A stretch of DNA of 64,000 bases from positions 1 through 64,000 of the forward strand of contig JAPJBO010000926.1 of NCBI GenBank assembly GCA_030068145.1, in the 5' to 3' direction. Below the pieces are notes generated by a model. It made no database searches, had not been told where the DNA came from, and saw only the letters and a list, made by a program, of their open reading frames with translations. The translations under genes were made by a program, and so were the position numbers. Of the stretch, positions 20,299 through 31,816 are shown one piece after another. The stretch is from Diplonema papillatum (Eukaryota > Euglenozoa > Diplonemea > Diplonemida > Diplonemidae). The first letter of the stretch is position 1, and each line of letters opens with the position of its first letter.

Positions 20299-22905
20299 GT
20301 TCCGCCCTTCGTGTGCCTCCTGCTGCAGTATTTTGAAATTGAAACTCCAACGAATATCACGAAAAGGCGTTACATCCGATTGAAAACGACGGGAGGCAGA
20401 CTAGCATTCCATGCAGTCTAAGACTGAGACGGTCATCGACGATCGTTCAGGCACTTTCTTCCTCCGAAGCCCACTCATAGCTCGCGTGTTTTCTTTTAGG
20501 GTGGCAGCCAGTTGCGAAACCACCTCAAATAGGACGTAAATCCCGGAGTTCTGACATTGGTGGGCAGTGACAGCGGAAAAAAGAGTTAGTTCCAACTCTG
20601 GGGGGTGGGGTGGTGGGCGCTGGGGGACACAGCCCTCATCGTGAGAGGACGGGGTTGCATCGGCGGTGTTGATAGCATCGCTCGATGCACGTCCCCTCGA
20701 GGTGCTTGAGCTTGGGGAATCAGGCGCGAAGATAGCCTTTGTATTGCCAATTGACCTCGGTATCTATCCCGCCTTAGATGTACTCTTCTCGTGGAATGGC
20801 CCTCATGCAAACTTTGATCCACAGTGTCCTCTCCTTGCCCTGTAGATAACCTAACCCACTACGGGCTTGGTTGCTCACAGAAGCGTCTCGACCTTTGAAT
20901 TTTGGCAACAGCCGACACGAAGCTTTATACTATGACACCAAAACATCTGAAACGGACCAAACTTAAAGACAGCGGTGGAATTGCGGCCAAAAACCGACAA
21001 CCAAGTAAAGGAAAGACAAATCATGGGGAAGAGAGTTGGGACAAGATGGAAAAAGGGGCGGATGTAGAAAGAAGAAATCTTGGGGCAGGAGGGGGGAAAG
21101 GGGAAAAGAAGAAATGCAAAGGTAATAGGTAGACAAACATTTACAACTCTCAAGTCTCGAATTATTCCGAAGCAACATCTCGAACCCTTGGACCAATTAG
21201 TAATCCTATGAGACAAATTTGCGAAACAGAACTCAAGCTGCCCACTTCTACAGTAGGTATGCACGTAAAACAGAATTCAAAGTGTTGTAACGAATCAAAT
21301 CCCTGCTTCAGAGCAAGAGTAAAACTGTGGTTTTCTTTTTCTTTGTTAAGGACGTGAAATAAAGGAGAACCAGTTTAACTGCAGGCGAGCTACTGCTGCG
21401 GAGATAAAAAGAGGCGGAGTCAGAGTGTTTTTCTGTCTCGTGGTGCTACATTCTAACTGTATCCAACACTCCCTTCTCGTTTATGCTCGTGTTCCCTTCT
21501 GGGAAGTACTGCGAATGAGCAGGCTACCTATGCCTTTGCGCGTGTGGCTTCTTTTTTTCTCTTTGTTTGGTCCCTGCACAGACGCCGCGTTGGCGTTCAG
21601 CATGGCACATTTGCCGCTGGGCTACCTGTAAACTAGGAATCAGCAGGTGACAAGTTGGTATCGAGAATCAAAGAAGCCACTGGAACCTCCGTGTATGCGA
21701 CTCACTGTCTGCAGACGTAGAATGGGCCGTCAAGTCAAACTTTAAGAAGTCAGACTTTATACTTTGCAGACTTGCAGCAGTCGTAAAATATGAAGAGGAG
21801 CGCACTTCTCTTTCGAGAGCCTTCTCAGCATGTCGCAACACATTTGTCTGACGGACTGAGCAGACCCCTCATGTTCTAACTGACATGAGAGTTGAGGATA
21901 AGAGCAAAACAATAAACAAACAAAAGTACAAAAAAAAAAAAGACAAAGCTGGATTGGTCCCTTAGAAGGCTAGCAAAGTAGGGGATGGGGGATTTGTTGC
22001 CAACTAGGACAGTGGAAGCACTGGCAAAGGGTAGTGATGGTCCTCAACAAAAACAGAGCTCAAGCTAACGAAGCAAATGACTGCTCGCAAGGTTGTGCCT
22101 GCTCGGTTTTTGCTAAGAGAATCGTATCCGGGGAGGGGCACATTGGTCAGGTGCGCGCCACGTGCTTTCATTTTACGGTGTGAAACTGTCTTGCAAGTTT
22201 GACTCCTTTTGAAAGGTGTCAAGCCAGAACAAAACAAAACACGGACCCCCACGGACCTTGAGGTATGCACAAACCGTTTCAAAAGCAACTTCTGACCGGG
22301 GATTCGGACTGAGGGCCTTTCCAGACCGAGACATCAGCAGAAGAAGTCGGCAGGTTGCCGCGAAACAGTGTGAACGCACAGGAACCCCTTCGTTGACTTC
22401 CGCGAAGAGTACCAAGAACTGGGAAGGGGGAGCAGGCTTCAGTGACTTGCCATAAACTGGCTATCACACTCACCGCGCTAAACCCTGTTTTTGGGGCATC
22501 GCTGTTGTCATCAATTTTTCTATTTCTGTATTCTTTCAGGGTGTCTCCTTCTACCTCCCTTCGTGAAAGGACGAGATCGAAAAGGGGGGGGGAGCAAGTG
22601 TCCATCAGGAGATGGAACAGCAAACGAAAACAAAAATAAAACGCGAAGGACTCTGAAAAGAAGCACAAAAACGATTTGTCAGATAAAGAAAGATGAAGGG
22701 GAAAAAGGAATTGGTACGGCGGTTTGCCAGACAACAGTTTTTGGATAGACGGTTATGTGCCGAACCTACAAGTAGCTCTCATACTTACTTTTTGCTAAGC
22801 GTAGAGGAGAGTTGGCGGTCGGTAGAACGGTCGCACCGAATCCAATCCTCACACTCCTTTATTGCTGACTCTAGAAACAGTTGATTTATCTTTTTAGCAA
22901 GGGGA
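20299..22905. other. Intergenic
   Basis: No gene recognised. A purine-rich stretch lies at about 20970-21120 and another A-rich stretch at about 22590-22720. The upstream region of GFM2 and the 3' untranslated region of the small gene ending at 22906 fall here. Short frames on both strands are low-complexity or lack context. Confidence 0.5.
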
Positions 22906-23730
22906 CTACTTTGCCTCTTCCTTCGTGTCGCCTTTCGGCGCGTTGGTCTTGATCACCTGTGTTGTGTAGATTGGAATGGGTGTACTTGAGACTGAACGAG
23001 TCGGGGTGAACCCAAATTCCTGGAGCACACCCCTGAGGGGAAGGGCGACTCTAAACTGAGAAGTCCGCCGCGAGTCACTTGGGATCGACCACGGGGCTGA
23101 TGCTGTTCAATACTAAGGCAGCTCCTTTGGCAAACTAGACAGCTCCTTTGACAAACTAGACGATACCAATAACCATGGAGCAACGACGTGTGCAAACTGG
23201 GAAGCGCGGTTTTTGAAGTTGCAGCTACCCGTATCCAGCCCATGTACGCCCCTTGGATTGCTGTTTGAAACTTTTAGAACACTTTCGTGATAGTTTTCTG
23301 TACCGGACCTCCCATCGACTGGGCGAAAGAGCTGCGTAGTTTTGATGAGCATGAGAAGGCATACCTCACGCTTCTTTTCGGAGATGTTCTGGTTGACGAT
23401 CGACGCAAGAGGGCTGTTCTGGTTGTTGAGGTCGAACTCCTTGATGGCGATCTCCTTCTGCGCAGGGCGGACGCAACCGACGGCCGACTGCAGCTGCTCC
23501 TCTGTGAGTTGCGCAACCATGGGTCCCAGTTGGCCCTGGTTCTTCTTCAGTGTCTGCAGGATGACAGTCAGCTGTTCGTCTTGCATGGATTCGATGGCTG
23601 CTTTGATGTGCTCAGAGGGAACCTTCTCAATCTGCTGCGGAGTAATCTTGGCGGCAGCGTCCTGAAGATCCTGCTTGGTGAGCTTCTTAAGCTCTTCCTT
23701 GATGTCCGCGGGTTGCACAGCGGTCGACAT
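22906..23730 (-). CDS. Small helical protein of unknown function, 138 aa
   Basis: Exons 23365-23730 and 22906-22956, with a 408-nt intron (donor GTATGC, acceptor ACACAG). The start is the ATG after an A-rich leader (the minus strand reads GATAAAAAAATG), giving MSTAVQPADIKEELKKL. Without splicing the frame would run on into unrelated sequence. Splicing adds VIKTNAPKGDTKEEAK and a stop. The protein is short and predicted mostly helical from its pattern of K/E/Q and L/I/A, with no signal peptide or membrane segment. Phrases such as DLQDAAAKITPQQIEKVP, IKAAIESMQDEQL and MVAQLTEEQLQSAVG look like two or three weakly similar helical repeats of ~28-30 residues. I recognise no family. The exon join is well supported, the function is open. 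Confidence 0.7.
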
Positions 23731-24938
23731 TTTTTTATCTAGATTGAGGATACAGGGAGGAGCACAAGAAGGGGGGTGCTGAGGTGTCGGTTTCGTGGGG
23801 TGTCGTGCTCGTACAAAAGAACATGCACTTAACAACTGCGCAGTATTGCCTTCCCTGAAAAAGCACTCCCGTCATGAAAACTGGGAGCCGACCCTACGTA
23901 TACCCTCACAGTAGAAATTGGGACCCATGGCAGCTTGTGCCCGGGGATGGAAACGGTCTCAGCCTGCCTGCTGACGCTAACTCTGCGGTGCTGCCGCGAC
24001 CATGCACTGTCATCGATCCTATCTCTCGACCTCGGTTGCTTTTTCCTGAGCTCTCTCTGACACGCTCTGACACATTTCTGCCCAGCCGTCGCCACAGGCA
24101 ACGTCCGCTCTCCCTCAATCCGTTCATCCATTCCACGTCATTCACCCGCCTCCCGGGGTGCAAAGCCTGCCACGCAGCGGATCGGAACTCTGAATGTGCC
24201 AGATATTGGCTTCCTGGGCATTCGTGAACCCGGCCTGCGCTTGAGGAACCATGCGCTTGTCACACGCCAAGGGAGGTGTAGAAAGTGCAGGAAGCCGTAG
24301 CAGGGTTGATACCGGAGGGGGACCACTCCCATCAACCAAGGAGAGGGGGCGGCAGGCCAGAGATGATTCGTCATATGAAAGCAGAGCGAAGCGAGTAAGA
24401 AGGCAGCCCATGAGGAAGGCGGTGTTCCCGCCTCGATGCACGGGTCCAGGGTCAGGTACGACGAAGACAACGGCCCTGATGCTACTGGTGCAAGTTCCGT
24501 TGACCATCGTACAGTTTCGTCATTCCTAGAGTCAAGAGAGCAATTGACGGCCCTCGATCATCAAAAGTTGCAACACGCAACCGGTCAATGGTAGGCGCGT
24601 GGACTCACATACAGGCAACGAGAGGCCACGGAACGTAAACGACAGGTTTCTTCCGGTCTTTCGGATTCTCCTTTTTCGCGAGCCTCGTGAATCCATCCGA
24701 TGCATAAGAACACATCCCCTCTAACCCCAGTACTCGCCCGTGCCGACGCTGTGATGCAGTTTACCACCTCATCAGCTTCCATCCAAATCAATCAAGGTTT
24801 CGACTATTCTGAGCGATTTTCGGCGGTTGCGTCAGGCAGTTCACTGCCTTGGTACTTGCGGCGTTGAAGTAAACGCTGGAAATACCGCTGGCAAGACACA
24901 TGACGAAGAGCGAAGGGAGCGCTCTGGCAAGATGAAGA
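23731..24938. other. Intergenic
   Basis: Nothing recognised beyond the expected promoter of the small gene to the left and the 3' untranslated region of the F-box-like gene to the right. Frames of ~90-120 codons occur on both strands and mirror one another, as expected of shadows in GC-rich sequence. Confidence 0.5.
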
Positions 24939-26057
24939 TCAGCGCTTGCCCCCCTTTCCTTTCCCTCCGCCACCTTTTCGCTTCCCTTTGCCACCCTTCT
25001 TCGCCGCATCACTCGGCTGCTGCTGTTTCTGGGGCTTGCGCTGGTTGTCGGGAACTTCAAAAAGGGGCGTAAGGGACTCGTCGGGAGCGATGGGGGTGTC
25101 GAAAGCGGCCGTCACGCAGACGTCTGTTAGGGTGGTTAAACCGTGGGAAGAGACGACCAAAGCGGGAAGGTCCGGTGTGTAAGCTTCGTGTGCAGTCATC
25201 GGAGTGGCCCAATGGAGCAAAAGGTGTGACGTTTCGCACCGAGTCGACGGCCATTTGTTCGATGCATCGTGATGCTTTTGGGAATCAACGGTAAGTGTAA
25301 CTGAAGCACCAGTGTAGTTGTAAAGAACTTCGACGTGATACGAAGGAACAGCTGGTGAAGCCATCAACCGCAACGCATCGTGGTTCGCTTCCCAAAGAGG
25401 GACAGGGTCTTCGCCCGACGACAGCCTCAGCAGTGCTACTGAAGTTGGCCCGACACGGAGGCCGAATCCGCGGCTCAGTTTTATTTGATCGGCATCATCC
25501 GATTTGTAGCCCTTCTTGCCTCCCTTGCGGCCTTTGTCGTCTTGCGCTTCCGCATTCGCCGAAAGTATGGCGAGGTCATCCTCGTCGAGAACGATGTTTT
25601 GGAGCAGAACATCAAACGGCTGATCGTTGGCAAGGGTGAAGGAAAGGTTCAGCTTCAGAGCACCTGGCTTCTTCACCACATCCTCCAATCGTAACTCGTC
25701 CGAACTGGCACCGGCGCAGCGCTGTCGCCATACCAGTGGGAAAGCGTCGGCACGAGGGAGGGAGATTGGCGATGTCATGCCGACGAGGTCTATTTTCTTT
25801 TCCGTCTCGAAGAACTTTATGGAGTCCCCCGAGTTGTAGACCCTCCAGCCGGTCATCGTCTGCATCTCACCGCGCCCGCCATGCGGCACTTTGTTGTCGG
25901 CCATTTTCTTCCAGTCGTAGCACACGACGCTTCGGCATGTTACTTCATCCTGGCACGCACTCCTCCATAACCGGTTCACACCAGATAGCCTCAGCACCGT
26001 CTTCACCTCCACGTACCTGAGAATACTGCCGATTTGGCCCGCATCCCAGAAGTCCAT
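24939..26057 (-). CDS. F-box-like protein with Lys/Gly-rich tail, 372 aa
   Basis: One exon from ATG 26057. The N terminus (IGSILRYVEVKTVLRLSGVN, then RLWRSACQDE) has the spacing of an F-box: hydrophobic helix, then V-x-R-x-W. F-box proteins link substrates to SCF ubiquitin ligases through Skp1. The middle (about 100-320) is probably beta-rich, with no repeat type I can name. A charged KGRKGGKKGYKSDDAD insert sits near residue 190. The last ~35 residues are Q/K/G-rich, ending in GGKGKRKGGGGKGKGGKR; such tails bind nucleic acid or act as localisation signals in other proteins. The F-box call rests on pattern only and the rest is unassigned. An upstream exon cannot be excluded. Confidence 0.6.
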   Translation of the reverse strand: MDFWDAGQIGSILRYVEVKTVLRLSGVNRLWRSACQDEVTCRSVVCYDWKKMADNKVPHGGRGEMQTMTGWRVYNSGDSIKFFETEKKIDLVGMTSPISLPRADAFPLVWRQRCAGASSDELRLEDVVKKPGALKLNLSFTLANDQPFDVLLQNIVLDEDDLAILSANAEAQDDKGRKGGKKGYKSDDADQIKLSRGFGLRVGPTSVALLRLSSGEDPVPLWEANHDALRLMASPAVPSYHVEVLYNYTGASVTLTVDSQKHHDASNKWPSTRCETSHLLLHWATPMTAHEAYTPDLPALVVSSHGLTTLTDVCVTAAFDTPIAPDESLTPLFEVPDNQRKPQKQQQPSDAAKKGGKGKRKGGGGKGKGGKR

Positions 26058-28998
26058 CGTTGCTGAGTTTCGTCTGCATTTGTGGTGGTGCGGTCGAGAA
26101 CCAGATTTCGCTTGACTTGAAGGACCGGCGACAAAGAGTGTTTGCTGCTCCTGGGAGACGTACCTCCAGACTGCGCAGTCTGCGGGCTCCCATTTTGGAA
26201 CATATTCGTCCGGCTTCGTGTCTGTCCGCAGGGATAACCTTTAGTAAGAGACCTCACCTGTCTCATATGTCTGTGCTGAACATAGGGGTTGGGGGGGGGC
26301 ATGCATGGCTTATTTCGTACACTTGATTTGCTTATTCTGGCAAGCCGTGTTCGCGACAGTTTAGTGACCGATTTCGAAGGACACGCCTCTCCTGCCGGAG
26401 GGAACATTTTGGCTTTGCAAATCGGGTACGCAAACTCCTGGTGACTCTAGTGGTGAGAGTCGTACCGGTTTCCGTTGCGGTGCTGGTTCGGAAGAGAGAC
26501 CTGCAAGGAATGTGAATGGAACACGATGGAAGTGGGGCGAAGACAGGAGAAAGGACTGCAACAGTAGGAAAATAATAGTTGTTTCTGCAGGGTGAAAAGA
26601 AAACACGCATCCGTTGTCTTCAGATAACTGGTGAAACGAAAGGGTGGAGGGGTAAAAGCTGAGGGTGCGGGAAAGAAAATTAAAGGAAGAAAGGCGGCAG
26701 AATTCCTAAAAAAACAAAGCAAAAAGAAATGCATCGCAAGAAAAGGAAAGATGTAAACAAGAAGAGCCAGTGGTGCTGTACATGGTTTGTCGCCTTGCGT
26801 TGGGATCTTGCTCCAGGTGCTTCGCATGTGGCCCGCACACGCGCACGTTTGGCAAAACGGAAAGTGGACCAGTGGGCCCAGTACCTTTTTTTTTAAGATA
26901 CAACTTGTGTTTTAGACCGAGCTTGCGGTCGATGACACTCTAATTAACAAATAATTAGTTCAAGTGAATAAAATCCGGTGTGTATTCAGCGCTGTTGCTG
27001 ACTCACGCAAAAACTAGGCGGGGCAAAAAGCTCGTTAAGGCTCGCTGTGGTGGGGCTTTTTACGGGAAACACTGCCTCAGTCCACGCTAGCTTCTCACGC
27101 CCAGCTGAGGCACACCAGAACTGTGCTGTAGCCCTGTAGCCCTGTAACCCTGTAGCCCTACCAGAAAGGTATTCTCAATTAAAGTGTCATGCCTCAGAAA
27201 TAAAAAGAGGTGTGACATCCGTCGTGTAGGTTGCGCGGATGCAAGATCCGGCAGTCTGAGACGCAGAATAGGTATGTGTGTGCACAGCATTTGCGGGCCT
27301 GCGGCGGGCCCCTCTCACTACGTCACCCATCAGGTGCGCCGTTGTGAGACAGGCCGCCACCAAGCACTGATCAGAAATGCTGTGTCACCCTCACAAACGC
27401 TCTTCTTTATCCGGGCAGTTTGGTTGTGCAGCTTTCATTATTTTCCTCCTGGTTCCTCTCTTCTATTTTCTTTCTTCTTTTTCTTTTTGAGCACGTTGCA
27501 TGCTCAATGGTTCGGCATCGGTACCCGCACAGACACGATCATTGGCGCAATGATCGGGGACGTGCTTGGGTCGCTACCGCACAGGAGTGCGACGCGGCTG
27601 TATTCACTGGGGGAATGTTTTCCGGTGCACTGTCCCGTCAATGTACTAGCCCCATACATAGGATGAAGACTTTCAACCAGGCTGTTTCACGTAACGAAAC
27701 GGTAAGGTACAGAATGAGTGAGCACCCCCCGCCAGTTGCGGGGATCGTTCTCCCAGGGAGTCTCTCTCGGGGGTGTAGGGTCTCAAAAGTCCCGCGTAGG
27801 GTGCTATTCAAGGCCATCGGGCCTTAGTACCAGACTTGGGACTTGGGTTGACCAGGCTGGGCCTCGTGGTGTCTTGGTCAGACTTCTGGTGTGTGCTTTT
27901 TTTGGTGGATCCTCCTGTTCATTTTTCTTCGTTCACTTATTTGCTCTGGGACCGGCGTGAGCTCGTACACTCCCAAACAGGAGGAAGCCAGGTAAATTTG
28001 TTAATAATAAGCAGAAAAGGACGGGGGAAGCACTGAAAATAACGGAGGAAGGAGGGTGGATAGCCCCCGCGCAATTATAAGAAGAAGAAAAAAGGAAAGA
28101 AGAAAAACGACACAGGTACAGAATAAAGTGAGAGAGGCGAGTTGCGCCTGTTTTCATGAAAGTTAGCTTGAAAATCCGGGGTTTTAACGTCTCCGGGTGA
28201 CTTTCGATGAGTGTGTCTTGTACACGGTGCTTGGTATGTGTACCTTGGTATGACTGAGGAGTATCAGCCAGCTGGTGGGTGCTTGTGTTCGGGTTACGCC
28301 ATCATCCGTAAACTAGACATCAGCCGTGGCCGGAGGAGAACAAACACCATTGATGAGTTGATGCCAATCGTCTTGCCTCGTTTAGTTCAAGGCCCTCACT
28401 CAGGAAACGTTCCCACCTCCTTCGTTGCACGGGATGTAACCCATGACGGGAGGCAAGAGAGAGGCTTCTCGCCGCAAAGACACGCTGGTTCAATACTGGT
28501 CGCCATTCATGTCAATACACCACGGTGTCCCCTTTGCAGGACGGCTCCTCTCTCGTTTGCCACCCCTTCCTCTGTTGGAGCTTCCACATGGTAAGCAGTT
28601 CCTCGGTTTTGGACATGTCTATTGCGACTCCTTGCTGTACAACATTCTCCCCCCCGTCGCCGCGCTGCCTGCCTTTCGTTCCGGCCTGTAAATCACGCTT
28701 TTTTGATTATTTTCGTATTTTGTCGTTGTCGTTCTTACACTCGCCAGAGAACAGGTGGGCGCCCTTACACATGATGTCACGGGTCGCACACATCAACTGA
28801 CGACCGAGTATCGCCGGCAGCCTAGTTCTGTGGACGGTGCAGAACACTTGACTGTGCAGTCACGTCAGCCTGGTAGGACAAACAAACACAGTTTCGCAAA
28901 GCAAAGTCTCGGGCTCGAACCTCCAGTCTGCTAGGGACGTTGCTGTCGAACGTGTGGAAGCGGGCCAGAAAGAAGTGAAAGCGAAAGGGGAAAGGAAA
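26058..28998. other. Intergenic, no gene recognised
   Basis: About 2.9 kb. A small heptamer run (CCTGTAG, four to five imperfect copies) lies at about 27131-27165. A TTC-rich pyrimidine stretch at about 27440-27490 and polypurine stretches near 26640-26740 and 28080-28110 are the other low-complexity spots. Confidence 0.5.
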
Positions 28999-29051
28999 CT
29001 ATTTGTTCTTTTCTTTCTCCATTTCCTTCTCGATCTGCTCGATCATGAACG
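28999..29051 (-). other. Candidate terminal exon of the TPR gene
   Basis: After an ACACACAG acceptor the minus strand reads FMIEQIEKEMEKEKNK and a stop, a plausible charged helical C terminus. Its phase (two bases before TTC) does not fit directly to the phase-2 end of the last sure exon at 29758, so an extra small exon would be needed. Kept as a candidate only. Confidence 0.3.
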
Positions 29052-29757
29052 CTGTGTGTTGTTACATGTTGGCGGAACTGCGTAGGGGAGGGACAATGTC
29101 CGATGACAAATGAGCTCAATTGCATGGTGGCACGAGTCAATTGTGGAGACAGAGACTGTGAAAGAACCCTTGTTTGAATCCAGTTGAATGCAGTTGAAGT
29201 TGAAGATTACCGCGGCGGCTGTGTGTGCAGAGCCTCACGTCTATTTGGCACTTTCATGTGAAAGCTCTTTGTGCCTCACGACCGGAGGTATTTAATTGGG
29301 TACCGCTTCTCAGAAACGGTTGTGGTCAACGCGTTGCAGCACGGATGTGACAACTTGACGCGATAGCGAGCTGCTGGCTCCGAGTGAAAAAAAGAAGATC
29401 AGAAAACGCCATACGGATTGGTGCTTGGGGCTTCGACTCGAGCACTTTCGCAACGAGGGAGTCGAGGTAGCTGTGGGGTTTTTTTTTTTCGTCAACAGAT
29501 TTCCGTTCAGACCGACTGCGGCCTGAGGCTTTCCGCAAGACCGCCAATCGCAGCACAGGGGCTGTGCAGTCTCCACTTTCCCGTTGGTTGCTTGCTTTGT
29601 TAACGATCGGTTGTTTTTGGTACCATCTAGTTCTTCAGTGTGCAGGCGAACAAGACGTAGGCACTGTTCTGGCGGTTCAGAATTCCTTACTTGAACATGG
29701 CACAGGCTAAATACAGGTGGGAAAACAATCAACCGGCGAATGTAGAGGAGGACATAC

Positions 29758-31816
29758 GTCGGGATTTCGTTCTTGCCAAGGTAGTCGCGGGCGAGGGCGA
29801 GGAAGATGTCCTTCCGCATGTGGTTGGCTTCGTCGTCTTCGTTGTGGATGTCGTTGGAGATGACGTGGGAAAGCTCGTCGTTTGCCTCTTCGAAGCGCGC
29901 CAAGTCGGCAAGAATGGCAGCTTTCGCCTTGCGCAGGATGGCGACCGACGGGCCTGCACCGGTGAGCGTTTCTGTCTCCTCGTGCGGGGGGTCTGCAATT
30001 GCGGCGTCGAGAAGGGCTAAAGCTTGGTCGTCTTTCTGCTGATTGCTGTAGATGAACGCCTTTTCGCGGATGAGAACCGCTTTCGGGTGCAGCTTCAGCA
30101 CCGTCTCGATTACGCGCAGCGCCTCTTCTTCGTCGCCGACAGCAATCATGGCCTTGATCATGCTCTCGTACGCTGCCACGAAGATCGGCTTCGCTTGCAC
30201 CGCTTTTTTGTAGGACTCGACAGCCTCGTTTCCGGCTTCGAGCTCCATCAAAATGTCGCCCTGCGTGCCGTACGCCAGGTGGATCCGGTCGCAGTTGAGG
30301 GTGATTGCTCGGTCAACGGCTGCCATCGCTTCCTTCGGCTTCTCCAGGCTCTTCAGCAGCTCCGCGCGGTACAAGTACGCCTTCCCTAGCGCCGGGCCTT
30401 GTCCTTTCGCCTCCGTCCCCAGCTGTGTATGTGCGTTTTAGTGATAAGACTATGTAGCACCGTGGTACTATTCAAGCACCATGAACCATGGCTATCTTGT
30501 GCTTTGCCGTCCGTGACCCGTGAAAGTCAGTCGATATAAATTGGAGAACCCTCCTACTGAATCGAAGGCAGCCGGATAGTCTCACGAATATCACAGACAA
30601 CTTAGAAGTGCAAACATGGGAGAAAGGTGAAAACGGGAAACAAGAAAAGTTGGCAGCTCTGCTTGTTTACAAGTGGGATGGCATACCAGCTCTTCGCCGC
30701 TCTTTCCTTCTTCGAACCGTTGGTCGAACAAAGCGAGTATCTTGTTGACGGCATCTAAGGCCGCTTCCGGACCTTGCCCTTCTTGCAGCTGCATTTTTTA
30801 GAGTTAAAGTTTTTGTGTGCATTTCTCGGAGTGAATACGTAAGTCAACGAATTGTGTTCATTGTGGTCCAACCCTTTTTGAAGGTAGGTTGGATACAAAG
30901 GAGAACGCGAAAGACCGAGTACGTCCAAGGTAAGCAAAGACCAGACGCAGCATCGCGCAATACGTTGGCCAAATACTTCGTCGAAATGAGCGCGCAGCGA
31001 AATGATAGTGAGTTTGCCTGTGATGGCCACAAGACAACGACTTTCGGCAAGCATGTGTTCGAGGATCAACGATGGACTGGACCATCTGTCGGGTGCCATC
31101 GACTTAGCTGAGTGTGCAAAATCGTTTTGCGCACCTCGTCAAGAGCCAACGAGAATAACAAACAGGTACCTCGATAGCTTTACATTGCATCAATTCCGAG
31201 AGAATGGTCTTGCCGATGAGCTTGTACTTGCTGACAGCTTGGTTGTAGTGGTCTGTTGCTTCTTCGGGCTCCTGTTTACGTGTTTTTTGTGTTTCCGGCG
31301 AATATCGCTCCAATCTGTGTACCACCTGTGCCCAGTCTTCAACCGGCAGAACCAGATACTATTATCCGATGCTGTGCATAGGGAGGGAGACGCACCGTAC
31401 TCTTGTCGAGTCTTCGTTCCTAGGATGTGCTGGCCGGCCTCCTGCGCAATATTTTACAACAATTCCGAGGCCGGTGGCTTCCTCGAATCTACCTGTAGAT
31501 GCCGCGTGGCAAGTATCATTTGTCACATATCACTTGTAAAACACGTGCATCAACCAACTCCAGGCTCCCTTTCTCCAAAGTCAGTCTGTGCGAAACTGCA
31601 AGCACCGAAAGCGCTATATTTCCTTCGGTGTGCTTTAATTACTTCAGGGCAAATGCATACCTCAATTCCCGTGAGAATATCACCGACGGCGTCGAGGCAA
31701 GCAGCTACCTCGAACGGCGGGGCAACCTCGAGTTTGCACTGGAATAGTCGCAATGCCCCGAGCATGTAGTCCTTGTCCCATAGCTCGAACCCCTCTGCAA
31801 TCGGCTTTCGACCGAG
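29758..31816 (-). CDS. Tetratricopeptide-repeat protein (partial at both ends)
   Basis: Four consecutive exons fit by phase: 31661-31816, 31170-31271, 30687-30788 and 29758-30422 (donors GTATGC, GTACCT, GTATGC, GTATGT), 341 codons in all. TPRs are helical scaffolds for protein-protein contacts. Several 34-residue units are visible, for example EEATDHYNQAVSKYKLIGK, KEAMAAVDRAITLNCDRIHL and NEAVESYKKAVQAKPIFVAA. The small exons 2 and 3 are exactly 102 nt (34 codons), so exons and repeat length match. Exon 4 ends at KNEIPT in phase 2; reading on gives only unrelated sequence. The start codon lies upstream of 31816 and was not found. The last exon is uncertain (candidate at 28999-29051). No partner domain is seen, so the pathway is unknown. 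Confidence 0.8.
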
